Assembly: GCF_015689195.1 (NCBI RefSeq)
Contig: NZ_CP065044.1
Span: 3,472,001 to 3,536,000 of the forward strand
Source of the DNA: Pectobacterium aroidearum
GTDB taxonomy: Bacteria > Pseudomonadota > Gammaproteobacteria > Enterobacterales > Enterobacteriaceae
Length of the DNA: 64,000 nt
Direction of reading: 5' to 3'
In this document: one piece after another, positions 1 through 9,845 of the stretch
Numbering within the stretch: the stretch's first letter is position 1
Layout of the letters: each line of letters starts with the position of its first letter
Notes under the pieces: generated by a model
The model's input: the letters and a program-made list of their open reading frames with translations, nothing else
Database searches by the model: none
Told to the model about the DNA's origin: nothing
Program-made: the position numbers and the translations under genes

Positions 1-1
1 A

Positions 2-1045
2 CACCCAACCATCGTCATCCTGTGTCTCAGCTTCCTGTTGATGATTGGTTTCAGTCTGGTCGCGGATGCCTTTGGCTATCACATTCCTAAAGGTTATCTC
101 TATGCTGCAATAGGCTTCTCAGTGCTGATTGAGATGTTTAATCAGGTTTCCATGTTTAACCGCCGACGCTTTCTTTCCTCTTCGGTTCCGCTACGTCAGC
201 GTACCGCGGAAGTGGTTTTGCGTATTTTGCGCGGCAACCACGAAGAGGCTGAGCTGGACAATCAAACCTCGTCGATGATTGCAGACAACACCCGGGCGGG
301 TCAGGAGGTGTTCAACCTTCAGGAACGCCGGATGATAAAACGGGTATTGGGACTGGCGCAGCGAACCATCAGCAGCATTATGACGTCTCGACATGATATC
401 GAGCCGGTTGAGCTGGATATAACACAGGAAGCACTCGCTAAACTGCTAACGACCAATCAGCACTCGCGGCTCGTGGTAACCGACAGCAAAACCTCTGACG
501 AGCCGTTGGGGATCGTATATGTTGCTGATTTACTACAACAGCAGTTGAACCGTGAGCCGTTTAATCTGCGAATTCTTATTCATCAGCCGCTGGTTTTCCC
601 TGAGCAACTTTCGCTTTTGCAGGCTTTAGAACAGTTTAGAGAAGGAAGAACGCATTTTGCGTTCGTCGTTGATGAATTTGGTTCGATGGAAGGGATCGTC
701 ACATTAAGTGACGTGATGGAAACCATTGCGGGTAACCTACCGCGCGAAGGAGAAGATCGCGATGCGCGCCACGGTATTCAGCAAAATGACGACGGCAGTT
801 GGACCGCAAATGGCTATATTCCGCTGGAAGACCTGACGATGTATGTTCCGCTGATGCTGGATGAAAAGCGCGAATACTATACGTTGGCGGGGCTGTTGAT
901 GGAGCACGCTCAGCGGGTTCCACAGGTGGGCGATACATTATCAATCGATCGCTATCAGTTCACTATCCTGGCGGTGGAAAGCCATCGAATCATGGAGGTT
1001 CGTATCACCCCAAACGACGAACCACAGACTGATTTTGAAGTGTAA
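2..1045 (+). CDS. yegH: YegH, TerC-family membrane protein with CBS and CorC/HlyC domains (5' end outside window)
   Basis: The last 347 residues of an inner-membrane protein whose start lies before the window; the frame is open from base 2. The first ~50 residues are the end of the hydrophobic TerC-like domain, closing with FNRRRFLSS. A CBS pair follows, starting near the SIMTSRHDIE motif and including FVVDEFGS, and the C-terminus is a CorC/HlyC transporter-associated domain around GSWTANGYIPLEDL. The residues match my memory of E. coli YegH well, and yegH lies beside asmA in E. coli, as it nearly does here. The transported substrate is not known. Confidence is high for the family and the name, low for function. 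Confidence 0.88.
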   Translation, partial: HPTIVILCLSFLLMIGFSLVADAFGYHIPKGYLYAAIGFSVLIEMFNQVSMFNRRRFLSSSVPLRQRTAEVVLRILRGNHEEAELDNQTSSMIADNTRAGQEVFNLQERRMIKRVLGLAQRTISSIMTSRHDIEPVELDITQEALAKLLTTNQHSRLVVTDSKTSDEPLGIVYVADLLQQQLNREPFNLRILIHQPLVFPEQLSLLQALEQFREGRTHFAFVVDEFGSMEGIVTLSDVMETIAGNLPREGEDRDARHGIQQNDDGSWTANGYIPLEDLTMYVPLMLDEKREYYTLAGLLMEHAQRVPQVGDTLSIDRYQFTILAVESHRIMEVRITPNDEPQTDFEV

Positions 1046-1077
1046 TAGCGGCGAAAAATAAAATACCGCGTTTATCA

Positions 1078-1110
1078 ACAGCCCCTTTCTATTCGATTAG
1101 GGGCTGTTTT
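1078..1110 (+). terminator. Intrinsic terminator between yegH and dcuC
   Basis: A 9-bp perfect stem (acagcccct / aggggctgt) with a 12-base loop is followed by a short T run. It lies between two converging genes. An A-rich stretch on the other side could let it also serve dcuC on the minus strand. Confidence 0.8.
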
Positions 1111-1121
1111 CTATTTATCTA

Positions 1122-2474
1122 TCAGGCAGGAACCATAATTTCTGTGGCAACAACCACCACAATCAGTCCAACCAGAACAGGAACCGATGTGCGCTTCACC
1201 ACCTCAAACGGTGATATTTTTGCCATCCCGGCAACAGCCACCACCACGCCGGATACCGGAGAAATGGTACGGCCCAAATTGGAAGCCTGAAGCATCGGAA
1301 TAGCCAGATAGGCAGGATTGATACCCATTTGCGACGCTAGCTTTGGAATCAGCTCAACAAACGCATAGAACGGGGCATTGCCCGAACCAGTCGTCATCGC
1401 TGCCAGCATCGTGATCGCAACCAGCACCAGCATAATCACCAACCCACCGCTGCCAAACGACTGCGCAAGGCCAATCAGGCCGCTGATAAAGCCAATAGTG
1501 CCCAGACCTTGAGCAAAAACACCGGCCGCGACCAGCAGAATGACCACGCTAGAGAAGGCATCGGCCATCCCGCGATAAGCGACGTCCAGTCCATCAAATA
1601 CTTTTTGCGCATTGAACGAGCGCACAAATTCCAGCACCGCGGCCAGCGCCATACAAATCACCAGCACGGTGATGATGTGGAGTTCCGGTCCCCATTTACC
1701 ATCAAAGACCAGTACTCCAATGATCGGCGTAAACGGCAGAATGGCGTAAAAACGCGGAGCATCTGTCTTGATTTCGCTGACGTCCAGAATCTCATGGCTG
1801 ACATTCGCTTTATTGTCCAGATGGCGCTGCCAGAAGAAATGTGCGACGGCCATGCACACGATCGCAATGATCGAAATAGGTAGCGTGGCCTTAAAGGCGA
1901 AATCCACTAATTTCATCTGCGATGCCTGGGCTGCCAACACCACATCACCTGAGGTCGGCGACAGGATCAGCGCCACAGGGGACGCACAGATTGCGGCAGC
2001 GGCTCCACGGCTAATGCCGACGTTCACCATGACGGGGAACAGCGTTGCCATTAACAGCACCCCCAGCCCGGTTGCCGATGACACCGCCAGCGACATCAGA
2101 CAGGCGACAAAATAGGCCGCAATCATCAGTAAATAAGGCGAATTAATCATTTTCAGCGGGCGGGAAACCAGCTTAACGACCACATCATTGGCACCAATGT
2201 GCGTCATATAAGCGGCAAAACCACACAGCACCATAATCATCATGCCGAGATCGCCACCGCGGCTCATCAGCAAAATTTTTACGTATTCAACAATATCCGT
2301 TGCACTCCAACCTGTCGCTTTCGCGCTGGCTGGCAATACATTTTTCCCCAGCATGGCACTGATTGCCAATAGTAATAGGCCTCCCACCAGCAACACGCCA
2401 GTCGCGGAGTACCCTTTTATAATGTAACGACCAACCAGAATCGTTACAGCAACACCAATCAAAAGTTCGAGCAT
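1122..2474 (-). CDS. dcuC: Anaerobic C4-dicarboxylate carrier DcuC
   Basis: A 450-residue polytopic inner-membrane protein that matches E. coli DcuC (about 461 residues) almost throughout, for example SRGGDLGMMIM, GANDVVVKL and TTGSGNAPFYAFVE. Family knowledge: DcuC exports succinate during anaerobic growth and exchanges C4-dicarboxylates. The protein is hydrophobic over its whole length with about a dozen membrane segments. The ATG at 2474 is the only usable start before an in-frame stop, and the ribosome-binding site in front of it is weak. It lies between yegH and asmA, which are neighbours in E. coli, so it appears to be an insertion relative to that order. Confidence 0.93.
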   Translation of the reverse strand: MLELLIGVAVTILVGRYIIKGYSATGVLLVGGLLLLAISAMLGKNVLPASAKATGWSATDIVEYVKILLMSRGGDLGMMIMVLCGFAAYMTHIGANDVVVKLVSRPLKMINSPYLLMIAAYFVACLMSLAVSSATGLGVLLMATLFPVMVNVGISRGAAAAICASPVALILSPTSGDVVLAAQASQMKLVDFAFKATLPISIIAIVCMAVAHFFWQRHLDNKANVSHEILDVSEIKTDAPRFYAILPFTPIIGVLVFDGKWGPELHIITVLVICMALAAVLEFVRSFNAQKVFDGLDVAYRGMADAFSSVVILLVAAGVFAQGLGTIGFISGLIGLAQSFGSGGLVIMLVLVAITMLAAMTTGSGNAPFYAFVELIPKLASQMGINPAYLAIPMLQASNLGRTISPVSGVVVAVAGMAKISPFEVVKRTSVPVLVGLIVVVVATEIMVPA

Positions 2475-2685
2475 AGTGGGTTTCGATACCTGAGTAATAA
2501 GTTATCTGACAGACATTCCCCGGCAGCGGAGTCATGCCGCACCAAAAATAGGGAGCGAAGTTTACTGCTTTAGAAAATAAAAAAAGAGAAAAATATTAAT
2601 ATGCAGCATTAAAAAAGAGACACCGAGCACAAAGCCCGTTTTGAGGAGGATGACAAACCAGAGGAAAAGATTGGTGAGAAGCTGC

Positions 2686-2713
2686 CGGTTTGCTGACAGG
2701 AATCAGCAAACCG
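2686..2713 (-). terminator. Hairpin downstream of asmA
   Basis: An 11-bp perfect stem (cggtttgctga / tcagcaaaccg) with a 6-base loop lies just past the asmA stop codon. There is no clear T run on the minus strand, so it may act as a 3' end stabiliser rather than a strong intrinsic terminator. The rest of 2475-2737 is the dcuC leader and promoter region, AT-rich, with no operator that I could name. Confidence 0.5.
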
Positions 2714-2737
2714 ACTAAAGCACGGTGTGTTAGAAAA

Positions 2738-4573
2738 TTAAAGGCGATCGAGAAGTTGCTTCAGATCTTTGCCCTTTTGGCTTTGCTGATTTTGGCTGGC
2801 CCAGTCATTCAGACGTTTCTTCAGCTCGTCCTGTAGGCGTTTACGCAGCAGTTGGTCTACCTGTAGCTGATAATTTAATTTATCCCACTCGCCATAGACG
2901 CGTAATGGGATCGCCGTATTTTTCAGCACGCTAACCAGTTGCTCATCGCCCTGCCATCCTTGCGTGATAGAGACATTCACATTGACATCACATGTCTGAG
3001 CGGGCAAATCGAATTGTCCAACACCGCTGAGTGACAGCAGCTCTGAACGGCCATTGAGATCGGTAAGGCGTAACTTACCCGCATTGAGTTGGGCTTTTCC
3101 CGTCAACTGTTGCAGCTCAGTGTAACGTTCGTAGCGCTCTTGCCCTCGCACATTGCCATTACTACGCGCGACAGCCATCTGCACCATTTGCTGAATATTC
3201 AAACCCTGTAGGCGGACACTATTAGCCTGCAGCGTCGCCGTTCCCTGCCACTGCTGGAGCAACGCAGGTAGGGCAAAGCTGTTTCCGCTGAACTGCCCTG
3301 CCATCGACAATTTTCCGCTGACCGTCTCAGTGGGCAGCGCAAATGCGGACATCAGCTGGGACAGCTCAACGTCCTTGAGTTCTGGCCGTAACGTAATGTT
3401 GGTTGATGGCTTCGTCACAACTTTACCGGGTAATGAGAAATGCCCACTGCCCAGTTCACCGCTCAATGTCGTAATATCCAGCAACCCCGGCTGATTCTCT
3501 GCCCGTAGCGTAAACTGGCGGACATCAAGCCCACGGTAGATCATCGTCGCGGCCTGCAACGACAGACGCGCCGTGAATGCTTGTAAGGCGCTTTCTGGCT
3601 TGGTTAATCCACTTTCATTCGAAATGACGGGAGTGGATGATTTAACCGGTGCCTTGGACGTGCTGTTTCCCTTTACTACCTCGATTCCCAGCAGGGAATC
3701 CAAATCCAGCTTCTCAGACAACAGATCCAAATCGTAATGTGGGATATCACCCAGCGTCACGCTCCCCGCTCCCGATAACTGGCTATTATTGATATTAAGT
3801 GAAAGCTGGCTAAACGTGATTTTTTCAGGCTGCTGTTGATAACTGGCCTGAACGCTCCCCGTTCCACTGATACCGCCAGGCGGTATTTCTGCCCCCTGAA
3901 GCTGGAAGTCCAGCTTGGTGATATTGGCATTGACCTGTTGAGGGAAATGCAGCAAATCGACATCTGCGGCAAGGGAGAAAGCAATATCGCGCTGATCGCG
4001 ATTGATACGGCTTGATAATTCGATGTTGACCTGACGGTCGCTGTTCTGCTCCATAGCAAGATTAATATCGCGAACATTAATCTGCTCATTATTGCTGCGT
4101 TGCAGAATCAACAGGCTATCGGCGACTTTTATCTTATCGATATCCAGCCGCCAGCGACGCTCTTCAGATGGCGCTTGCGATCCCGCAGGGGCAATGGGGG
4201 CATTATTGGCCTGTTTGGCTTCACTTTCCGGCGTCAGGCGAATAATCGCCCCTTTCAACATCACCTGCTTGACCGCGAGCTTGTGCGACAGCAATGGCCA
4301 CAGTTGCACGTCAAGGCGCATGTTCTCCGCGCTGACAATCGGCGCACTGGAACCCGGCGCGCTTAACGACATTCCGCCGGATAATATGCTCAGCTGCGGC
4401 CAAACGTGCCAGCGCAGATCGCCGTCCAACTGGAGACGATAGCCGCTACGTTCCTCAACCTGCTTCACCATGTAGGCGCGGAAGTCATTCGGGTTAACCA
4501 GTACGACCAGAGCCGTCATTCCTGCTACCAGCACGACAAGCAGTATTGCCAGCGTCGTCAGAAATCTTCTCAT
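2738..4573 (-). CDS. asmA: AsmA, outer-membrane assembly and lipid-transport family protein
   Basis: A 611-residue protein, close to the E. coli length of 617. It has one N-terminal membrane anchor (residues ~4-27, LTTLAILLVVLVAGMTALVV) followed by VNPNDFRAYMVKQVEERSGY, the typical AsmA/YhjG N-terminal motif. The rest is a long periplasmic beta-rich domain. Family knowledge: AsmA-like proteins resemble chorein-type lipid-transfer proteins and affect outer-membrane protein and lipid homeostasis. It lies 63 bp upstream of dcd on the same strand reading order dcd then asmA, as in E. coli where asmA and dcd are neighbours. Confidence 0.93.
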   Translation of the reverse strand: MRRFLTTLAILLVVLVAGMTALVVLVNPNDFRAYMVKQVEERSGYRLQLDGDLRWHVWPQLSILSGGMSLSAPGSSAPIVSAENMRLDVQLWPLLSHKLAVKQVMLKGAIIRLTPESEAKQANNAPIAPAGSQAPSEERRWRLDIDKIKVADSLLILQRSNNEQINVRDINLAMEQNSDRQVNIELSSRINRDQRDIAFSLAADVDLLHFPQQVNANITKLDFQLQGAEIPPGGISGTGSVQASYQQQPEKITFSQLSLNINNSQLSGAGSVTLGDIPHYDLDLLSEKLDLDSLLGIEVVKGNSTSKAPVKSSTPVISNESGLTKPESALQAFTARLSLQAATMIYRGLDVRQFTLRAENQPGLLDITTLSGELGSGHFSLPGKVVTKPSTNITLRPELKDVELSQLMSAFALPTETVSGKLSMAGQFSGNSFALPALLQQWQGTATLQANSVRLQGLNIQQMVQMAVARSNGNVRGQERYERYTELQQLTGKAQLNAGKLRLTDLNGRSELLSLSGVGQFDLPAQTCDVNVNVSITQGWQGDEQLVSVLKNTAIPLRVYGEWDKLNYQLQVDQLLRKRLQDELKKRLNDWASQNQQSQKGKDLKQLLDRL

Positions 4574-4636
4574 GCCATCCTCATTGTGAAACGCACGGCC
4601 ACCTGCTTTTTACCTTACAAGCCTGTCGCCAGACGC

Positions 4637-5218
4637 TCAGTCTTTATCGATCCGGCTCGCTACCGCACCCTGTTGATCTTTATACTTGGCATCCTGACGG
4701 CGGTTGTATGGACGAGCCGCCGGCCCAGAAAGTGGTTCAAAACTCAGAGCGCCAATCATCATGCCGGGACGTAACGCCAGCGGCAACTTACCTGAATTAT
4801 AGAACTCCAACACAATTCTTCCTTGCCAACCTGGATCAATACGGTGCGCGGTGACGTGAACCATCAATCCCAGACGAGCCAGTGAAGAACGACCATCCAG
4901 CCAGCCGACCAAATCATCCGGCAGCGTCACTGATTCCAACGTCACCGCCAGCGCTAGCTCTCCCGGGTGCAGGAAGAACGCTTCGCCTTCCGGTAAATTG
5001 ATTTCATCACTCATGACGCGATCGAGCGCCGCACTGACCTCATCCTTCGGGCCGCTTAAATCAATGAAAGGCGCAGTGTGTCCGCGGAAGACGCGAAACT
5101 GATTTCCCAGGCGAACATCAACCGTCGCGCCAGAGATTCTCTCAGTCGGCGGACGGGGCGTAATCACCAGTCGGCCATCATCCAGCCAGGCTTCAATGTC
5201 ACGGTCACACAGTCTCAT
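4637..5218 (-). CDS. dcd: dCTP deaminase
   Basis: A 193-residue protein that deaminates dCTP to dUTP, the main source of dUMP for thymidylate synthesis in enterobacteria. It starts [15 protein letters not shown] and contains the family motifs [13 protein letters not shown] and [11 protein letters not shown], with the active-site glutamate in RIVLEFYN. A start four codons upstream (5230) is possible, but the GGAGA at the right distance before 5218 and the exact E. coli length favour 5218. Cytoplasmic trimer in E. coli. Confidence 0.96.
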   Translation of the reverse strand: MRLCDRDIEAWLDDGRLVITPRPPTERISGATVDVRLGNQFRVFRGHTAPFIDLSGPKDEVSAALDRVMSDEINLPEGEAFFLHPGELALAVTLESVTLPDDLVGWLDGRSSLARLGLMVHVTAHRIDPGWQGRIVLEFYNSGKLPLALRPGMMIGALSFEPLSGPAARPYNRRQDAKYKDQQGAVASRIDKD

Positions 5219-5264
5219 CTTATTCTCCATTCGACACTGGTATCTATCAGATAAACCTCATCTA

Positions 5265-5390
5265 TCTCCGTCATACTTCAAGCTGCTTGTGCGTTGGCAG
5301 CCCTTACTCACCACAGTCACTTACCTGAGTAAGCTCCTGGGGATTCGCTCGGTTGCCATCTTCACGCAACTCGAATTATTTAGGACATAT
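5265..5390 (+). repeat. ERIC element, copy 1
   Basis: About 126 bp that contains both diagnostic ERIC cores: tcacttacctgagtaagctc and the adjoining cctggggattcg. It begins ctccgtcatacttcaagctg and ends cgaattatttagg. It shares long stretches with the copies at 25612 and 26000 in this window. It sits in the dcd-udk gap, where it would be transcribed with neither gene product. Confidence 0.9.
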
Positions 5391-5425
5391 CTCCGTCATA
5401 CTTCACGCTGCTGGCGTTGTTTAAA
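5391..5425 (+). repeat. Truncated second ERIC left end
   Basis: Directly after ERIC copy 1 the left-end sequence begins again (ctccgtcatacttca, then cgctgctggcgttg) and then stops matching. It looks like a partial second copy in tandem or a remnant of unequal recombination. Confidence 0.6.
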
Positions 5426-5466
5426 ACATTAACGTTCGGTCATGCAGCCTGAATGATTCGGACAAT

Positions 5467-6108
5467 TTATTCAAAGAACTGGCTTATCTTGGCTTTCAAA
5501 ATATCAATCGCAATACGGTTTTTCCCGCCGCGCGGCACAATAATGTCGGCGTATTGCTTGGATGGTTCAATGAATTGCAGGAACATCGGGCGCACGGTCT
5601 TCTGATACTGTTCCATCACAGAATCCATTGAACGACCGCGCTCATTCACGTCGCGGCGCATGCGACGCAGCAGGCAAATATCCAGCGGCGTATCGACAAA
5701 AATAGAGAAATTCATCTCATCGCGCAGACGTGCATCCGTCAACAGCAGGATACCTTCCAGGATAATGACCTTTTTCAGCTCAATATGCACCGTTTCCTGC
5801 TTGCGGGTGTGTTCGACATAGCTGTACTGTGGAACTTCAATCGCCTGACCTGCTTTCAGCATCTGCAAATGTTTCAGCAACAGGCTGTGATCCATTGAGC
5901 TCGGGTGGTCATAGTTGGTTTTAACCCGCTCTTCCATCGTCAGGTGGCTTTGATCTTTATAATAACTGTCTTCAGATATCACCCCGATATGCTGATCGCC
6001 GACCTGATCGCGTAATTCCCGATACAAGGTGCTGGAAATAAGACTTTTACCCGAAGCGGACGCTCCCGAGATCCCGATGATGACACACTGGTGAGACTGA
6101 TCAGTCAT
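5467..6108 (-). CDS. udk: Uridine/cytidine kinase
   Basis: A 213-residue kinase that phosphorylates uridine and cytidine in pyrimidine salvage. The P-loop [11 protein letters not shown] is at residues ~11-21, and the family motifs [21 protein letters not shown] and [13 protein letters not shown] follow. The start at 6108 (MTDQSHQ) gives exactly the E. coli length; the open frame continues 16 codons upstream, but those residues have no counterpart in the family. It is separated from dcd by an ERIC element. Confidence 0.95.
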   Translation of the reverse strand: MTDQSHQCVIIGISGASASGKSLISSTLYRELRDQVGDQHIGVISEDSYYKDQSHLTMEERVKTNYDHPSSMDHSLLLKHLQMLKAGQAIEVPQYSYVEHTRKQETVHIELKKVIILEGILLLTDARLRDEMNFSIFVDTPLDICLLRRMRRDVNERGRSMDSVMEQYQKTVRPMFLQFIEPSKQYADIIVPRGGKNRIAIDILKAKISQFFE

Positions 6109-6283
6109 GGTATTAACGACCTGATTAACATAAATAAAGAGAGGGGAATGCGCCAATAGGCGCTTTGACGCCGCAATTATAGGGAGTTAGCCCCCGTCAC
6201 GCCACCCTTTCCGCGTATTGCGCCCCAGAGAAGCGAGGACTGGCACAGGGTCAAGCCGGGACAGATCCCGGCCTTATAGCGGG

Positions 6284-7393
6284 CTACAGCGCGCGGAAAG
6301 AAATTTCGCTCGGAATAACAGAGCCCTGCCAGTAGAGCTGAGCGGCAACCTGCCCCGCCAGTTCACGGTACAGAGACGTGAATTCACTGTCCGGCTGGCT
6401 GACGACCGTCGGTTCACCGCGGTCAAGATCTTCACGCAGGGAGATGTGCAGCGGAAGCTGGCCTAACAGGGAACAGTGGTATTTCTCCGCCAGCTTCTGC
6501 GCGCCGCCCGTACCGAAGATCGGCTCCAGATGACCGCAGTTGCTACAGATGTGTACGCTCATATTCTCAACGATGCCCAGTACTGGCACGCTGACTTTTT
6601 CAAACATCGCGATGCCCTTCATGGCATCCATCAGCGCGATATCCTGCGGCGTCGTCACGACGACGGCACCGGTGACAGGAATATTCTGCGCCAGCGTCAG
6701 TTGGATATCGCCCGTACCCGGCGGCATATCTAATACCAGATAATCCAGATCCGGCCAGAGCGTATCCTGCAGCAATTGCAATAACGCTTTGCTCGCCATC
6801 GGCCCACGCCACACCATGGCGTTATCGTCCGTGACCAGATAACCAATAGAGTTAGTTGCCAGGCCGTGCGCAATAATCGGCGCCATATGTTGGCCGTCCG
6901 GCGAGGTTGGGCGTTCACTGGCCGAACCCAGCATAGTCGGAATAGAAGGGCCATAGATATCGGCATCCAGAATGCCCACATTTGCGCCTTCAGCCGCCAG
7001 CGCTAGCGCCATGTTGACCGCCGTACTCGATTTGCCGACCCCGCCTTTCCCGGAACTGACGGCAATGATGTTTTTAACGCCCTTCACACCAGCCTGATCG
7101 TTAACCCGACGCAGCGTAGCGATATCATGTGTTAAGCGCCATTCGACCGCTTTTGCACCTGATAAACGTAATAACTCATCGCTAACCGTTTCTTTTAATA
7201 CTGCCAACCCGCTCAGCCAGACAAACGGCATTGTCAGTTCGATATGCAACACGTTATCCAGCAGCGCACAATGACGCAGCGCATTCAGTGTCGTCAGATT
7301 ATTTTTCAGTGTCGGGTGCTGAAAAGTAGATAAAACCCCGGTGACCATCGCACGCAGTGCTTCAGGACGTTGTTCGGGGACTGTCGCGTTCAT
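6284..7393 (-). CDS. mrp: Iron-sulfur cluster carrier protein Mrp/ApbC
   Basis: A 369-residue P-loop ATPase of the Mrp/NBP35 family that binds and delivers Fe-S clusters. An N-terminal MIP18-like domain (about residues 10-90) is followed by the deviant Walker A SGKGGVGKSS (near 113-122), the LDADIYGPS switch and the cluster-binding CxxC in HICSNCGHLEP. Length equals E. coli Mrp. It is divergent from metG, the arrangement known in E. coli. A GC-rich hairpin near 6256-6271 lies past the stop and may act as the 3' end. Confidence 0.95.
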   Translation of the reverse strand: MNATVPEQRPEALRAMVTGVLSTFQHPTLKNNLTTLNALRHCALLDNVLHIELTMPFVWLSGLAVLKETVSDELLRLSGAKAVEWRLTHDIATLRRVNDQAGVKGVKNIIAVSSGKGGVGKSSTAVNMALALAAEGANVGILDADIYGPSIPTMLGSASERPTSPDGQHMAPIIAHGLATNSIGYLVTDDNAMVWRGPMASKALLQLLQDTLWPDLDYLVLDMPPGTGDIQLTLAQNIPVTGAVVVTTPQDIALMDAMKGIAMFEKVSVPVLGIVENMSVHICSNCGHLEPIFGTGGAQKLAEKYHCSLLGQLPLHISLREDLDRGEPTVVSQPDSEFTSLYRELAGQVAAQLYWQGSVIPSEISFRAL

Positions 7394-7615
7394 TCCGGCT
7401 CCTTGAAATTCTCATATTTGACCGTTGAGACCGTATATAGCATACCAGAGCGAGGGAAGCCTGACGCCCTTCGGCGTTAAAAACGTGGAAACACTACGCA
7501 AATTAAAATCTGCCATATGGTTTCCTGCCGTTTTACTCACGCCAGCGGTTTACGCAGCAAGGCGCTATCGGTTAACATCGATCTCCCTCTATTGACAAAA
7601 GAAAGCAAGTTCCTC

Positions 7616-9646
7616 ATGACTCAAGTCGCAAAGAAAATCCTGGTAACGTGCGCGCTGCCTTACGCTAATGGTTCGATTCACCTCGGTCATATGCTTGAAC
7701 ATGTTCAGGCTGATATTTGGGTTCGTTACCAGCGAATGCGCGGCAACCAGGTTCACTTTATCTGTGCGGACGACGCCCACGGCACGCCAATCATGCTGAA
7801 AGCACAGCAGATGGGTATTGCGCCGGAAGAGATGATTGCGGCGATGAGTCAGGAGCATCAGCAGGACTTTGCTGGCTTCAATATCAGCTATGACAACTAC
7901 CACTCCACGCATAGTGAAGAGAACCGCGAGCTGTCTGGTCTGATTTATGGTCGCCTGAAAGAGAACGGTTTTATTAAAAACCGCACGATTTCTCAGCTGT
8001 ATGACCCAGAAAAAGGCATGTTCCTGCCGGATCGTTTCGTTAAAGGTACCTGCCCGAAATGTAAGGCTGCCGACCAATACGGCGATAACTGCGAAGTCTG
8101 CGGTGCGACCTACAGCCCAACTGAGCTGATCGAACCGAAGTCAGTGGTATCTGGTGCCACGCCAGAGATGCGTGACACCGAGCACTTTTTCTTCGATTTG
8201 CCCGCATTCAGCGAGATGCTGCAAGCCTGGACACGCTCTGGCGCATTGCAGGAGCAAGTTGCCAACAAGATGCAGGAGTGGTTCGATTCTGGTCTGCAAC
8301 AGTGGGACATTACCCGCGACGCGCCATATTTCGGTTTTGAAATTCCTGATGCACCGGGCAAATATTTTTATGTTTGGCTTGATGCGCCAATCGGTTACAT
8401 GGGGTCGTTCAAAAATCTGTGCGACAAACGTGGCGACCTGAATTTTGATGATTTCTGGAAGAAAGACTCAGACGCCGATTTGTATCACTTCATCGGTAAA
8501 GACATCGTTTATTTCCACAGCCTGTTCTGGCCGGCGATGTTGGAAGGCAGCGGTTTCCGTAAACCGACGAACCTGTTCGTGCACGGTTACGTCACGGTCA
8601 ACGGCGCCAAGATGTCTAAATCGCGCGGCACCTTCATTAAAGCAGGCACGTACCTGCAGCATCTGGATGCCGATTGCTTGCGTTATTACTACGCGGCAAA
8701 ACTGTCTTCTCGCATTGATGACATCGATCTTAATCTGGAAGATTTCGTGCAGCGCGTGAATGCCGACATCGTGAACAAGGTCGTCAATCTGGCATCGCGC
8801 AATGCCGGTTTCATTAACAAGCGTTTTGACGGCAAACTGGCGGACACACTGGCCGATGCCGAACTGTACAAAACCTTCACCGATGCTGCCGCCAGCATTG
8901 CGGAAGCCTATAGCAGCCGTGAATCCGGCCGTGCCATTCGAGAGATCATGGCGCTGGCGGATATCGCCAACCGCTATGTTGATGAACAAGCGCCGTGGGT
9001 TGTGGCGAAAGCAGAAGGTCGGGATGCCGATCTACAGGCTATTTGCTCAATGGGTATCAACCTGTTCCGCGTATTAATGACATACCTGAAGCCGGTACTG
9101 CCATCGCTGGCACAGCGGACAGAAGCATTTTTGAACACGGAACTGAGCTGGGACGCCATCACCACCCCGCTGTTGAACCATCAGGTAAGCCCATTCAAAG
9201 CGCTGTTCAACCGCATCGATCTGGATAAAGTCAACGCCATGGTTGACGCGTCTAAAGAAGACATGGTCACGACGCAAAAAGTCGTGTCTGGTCCGCTGGC
9301 GGACAACCCAGTGCAGGACACCATTAACTTTGACGATTTTGCCAAGGTCGATATGCGTATCGCCTTGATTAAGCAAGCTGAATTGGTTGACGGTTCTGAC
9401 AAGCTATTACGTTTGACGTTGGATCTGGGCGGCGAAACCCGTCAGGTTTTCTCCGGCATTCGTGAAGCCTATCCCGATCCGGCTAAGCTGGAAGGCCGTT
9501 TAACCGTCATGGTCGCCAATCTGGCACCGCGTAAAATGCGCTTCGGCATATCAGAAGGGATGGTGATGGCTGCGGGTCCGGGCGGGAAAGATATCTTCCT
9601 GCTAAGCCCAGACAGCGGCGCCCAACCGGGCATGCAGGTCAAATAA
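7616..9646 (+). CDS. metG: Methionyl-tRNA synthetase
   Basis: A 676-residue class I aminoacyl-tRNA synthetase that charges tRNA-Met. It has the HLGH version of the HIGH signature near residue 21, zinc-binding cysteine pairs (CPKC and CEVC, residues ~145-162), the KMSKS loop, and a C-terminal tRNA-binding domain (from about residue 570) for dimerisation. The ATG at 7616 starts [12 protein letters not shown] as in E. coli (677 residues); an open frame upstream to 7517 has no family match and is rejected. Confidence 0.97.
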   Translation: MTQVAKKILVTCALPYANGSIHLGHMLEHVQADIWVRYQRMRGNQVHFICADDAHGTPIMLKAQQMGIAPEEMIAAMSQEHQQDFAGFNISYDNYHSTHSEENRELSGLIYGRLKENGFIKNRTISQLYDPEKGMFLPDRFVKGTCPKCKAADQYGDNCEVCGATYSPTELIEPKSVVSGATPEMRDTEHFFFDLPAFSEMLQAWTRSGALQEQVANKMQEWFDSGLQQWDITRDAPYFGFEIPDAPGKYFYVWLDAPIGYMGSFKNLCDKRGDLNFDDFWKKDSDADLYHFIGKDIVYFHSLFWPAMLEGSGFRKPTNLFVHGYVTVNGAKMSKSRGTFIKAGTYLQHLDADCLRYYYAAKLSSRIDDIDLNLEDFVQRVNADIVNKVVNLASRNAGFINKRFDGKLADTLADAELYKTFTDAAASIAEAYSSRESGRAIREIMALADIANRYVDEQAPWVVAKAEGRDADLQAICSMGINLFRVLMTYLKPVLPSLAQRTEAFLNTELSWDAITTPLLNHQVSPFKALFNRIDLDKVNAMVDASKEDMVTTQKVVSGPLADNPVQDTINFDDFAKVDMRIALIKQAELVDGSDKLLRLTLDLGGETRQVFSGIREAYPDPAKLEGRLTVMVANLAPRKMRFGISEGMVMAAGPGGKDIFLLSPDSGAQPGMQVK

Positions 9647-9657
9647 TCATCACATCA

Positions 9658-9684
9658 AGCCGGATTCTTATCCGGCTTTTTTTT
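9658..9684 (+). terminator. Intrinsic terminator of metG
   Basis: An 8-bp stem (agccggat / atccggct) with a 4-base loop, followed by eight consecutive T residues, 11 bases after the metG stop. Confidence 0.93.
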
Positions 9685-9769
9685 GCAACAATTTCGCCAC
9701 AAATCCCCGCGTATTTCCTGCCGACCGACTCGCCGCTCCGCATAGTTTGTAACCATGAAATAACAAAAT

Positions 9770-9793
9770 CGTTATGTATTACATAATATAACG
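9770..9793 (+). promoter_or_regulatory. Probable ModE-molybdate operator upstream of fdnG
   Basis: An inverted repeat with outer halves CGTTAT and ATAACG spanning 24 bp, the same length and half-sites as the E. coli modA operator as I recall it. It shares 18 of 24 positions with the site in front of modA in this window. It lies about 110 bp before the likely fdnG transcription start, a position that fits activation by ModE, as known for moaA and dmsA in E. coli. Confidence 0.7.
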
Positions 9794-9804
9794 AATAAAA
9801 AATA

Positions 9805-9820
9805 TACCTCTTTATAGGTG
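9805..9820 (+). promoter_or_regulatory. Probable NarL/NarP 7-2-7 site
   Basis: Two inverted heptamers, TACCTCT and ATAGGTG, separated by two bases. They fit the NarL/NarP 7-2-7 pattern TACYYMT-NN-AKRRGTA at 13 of 14 defined positions. E. coli fdnG is activated by nitrate through NarL, so the position in front of fdnG is the expected one. Confidence 0.6.
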
Positions 9821-9845
9821 TAATGGGGGTTTAAATACTTAAATT

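Noticed and set aside
7517-7615. An upstream start for metG
   Set aside because: The added 33 residues have no counterpart in MetG, and the ATG at 7616 begins with the conserved [12 protein letters not shown].
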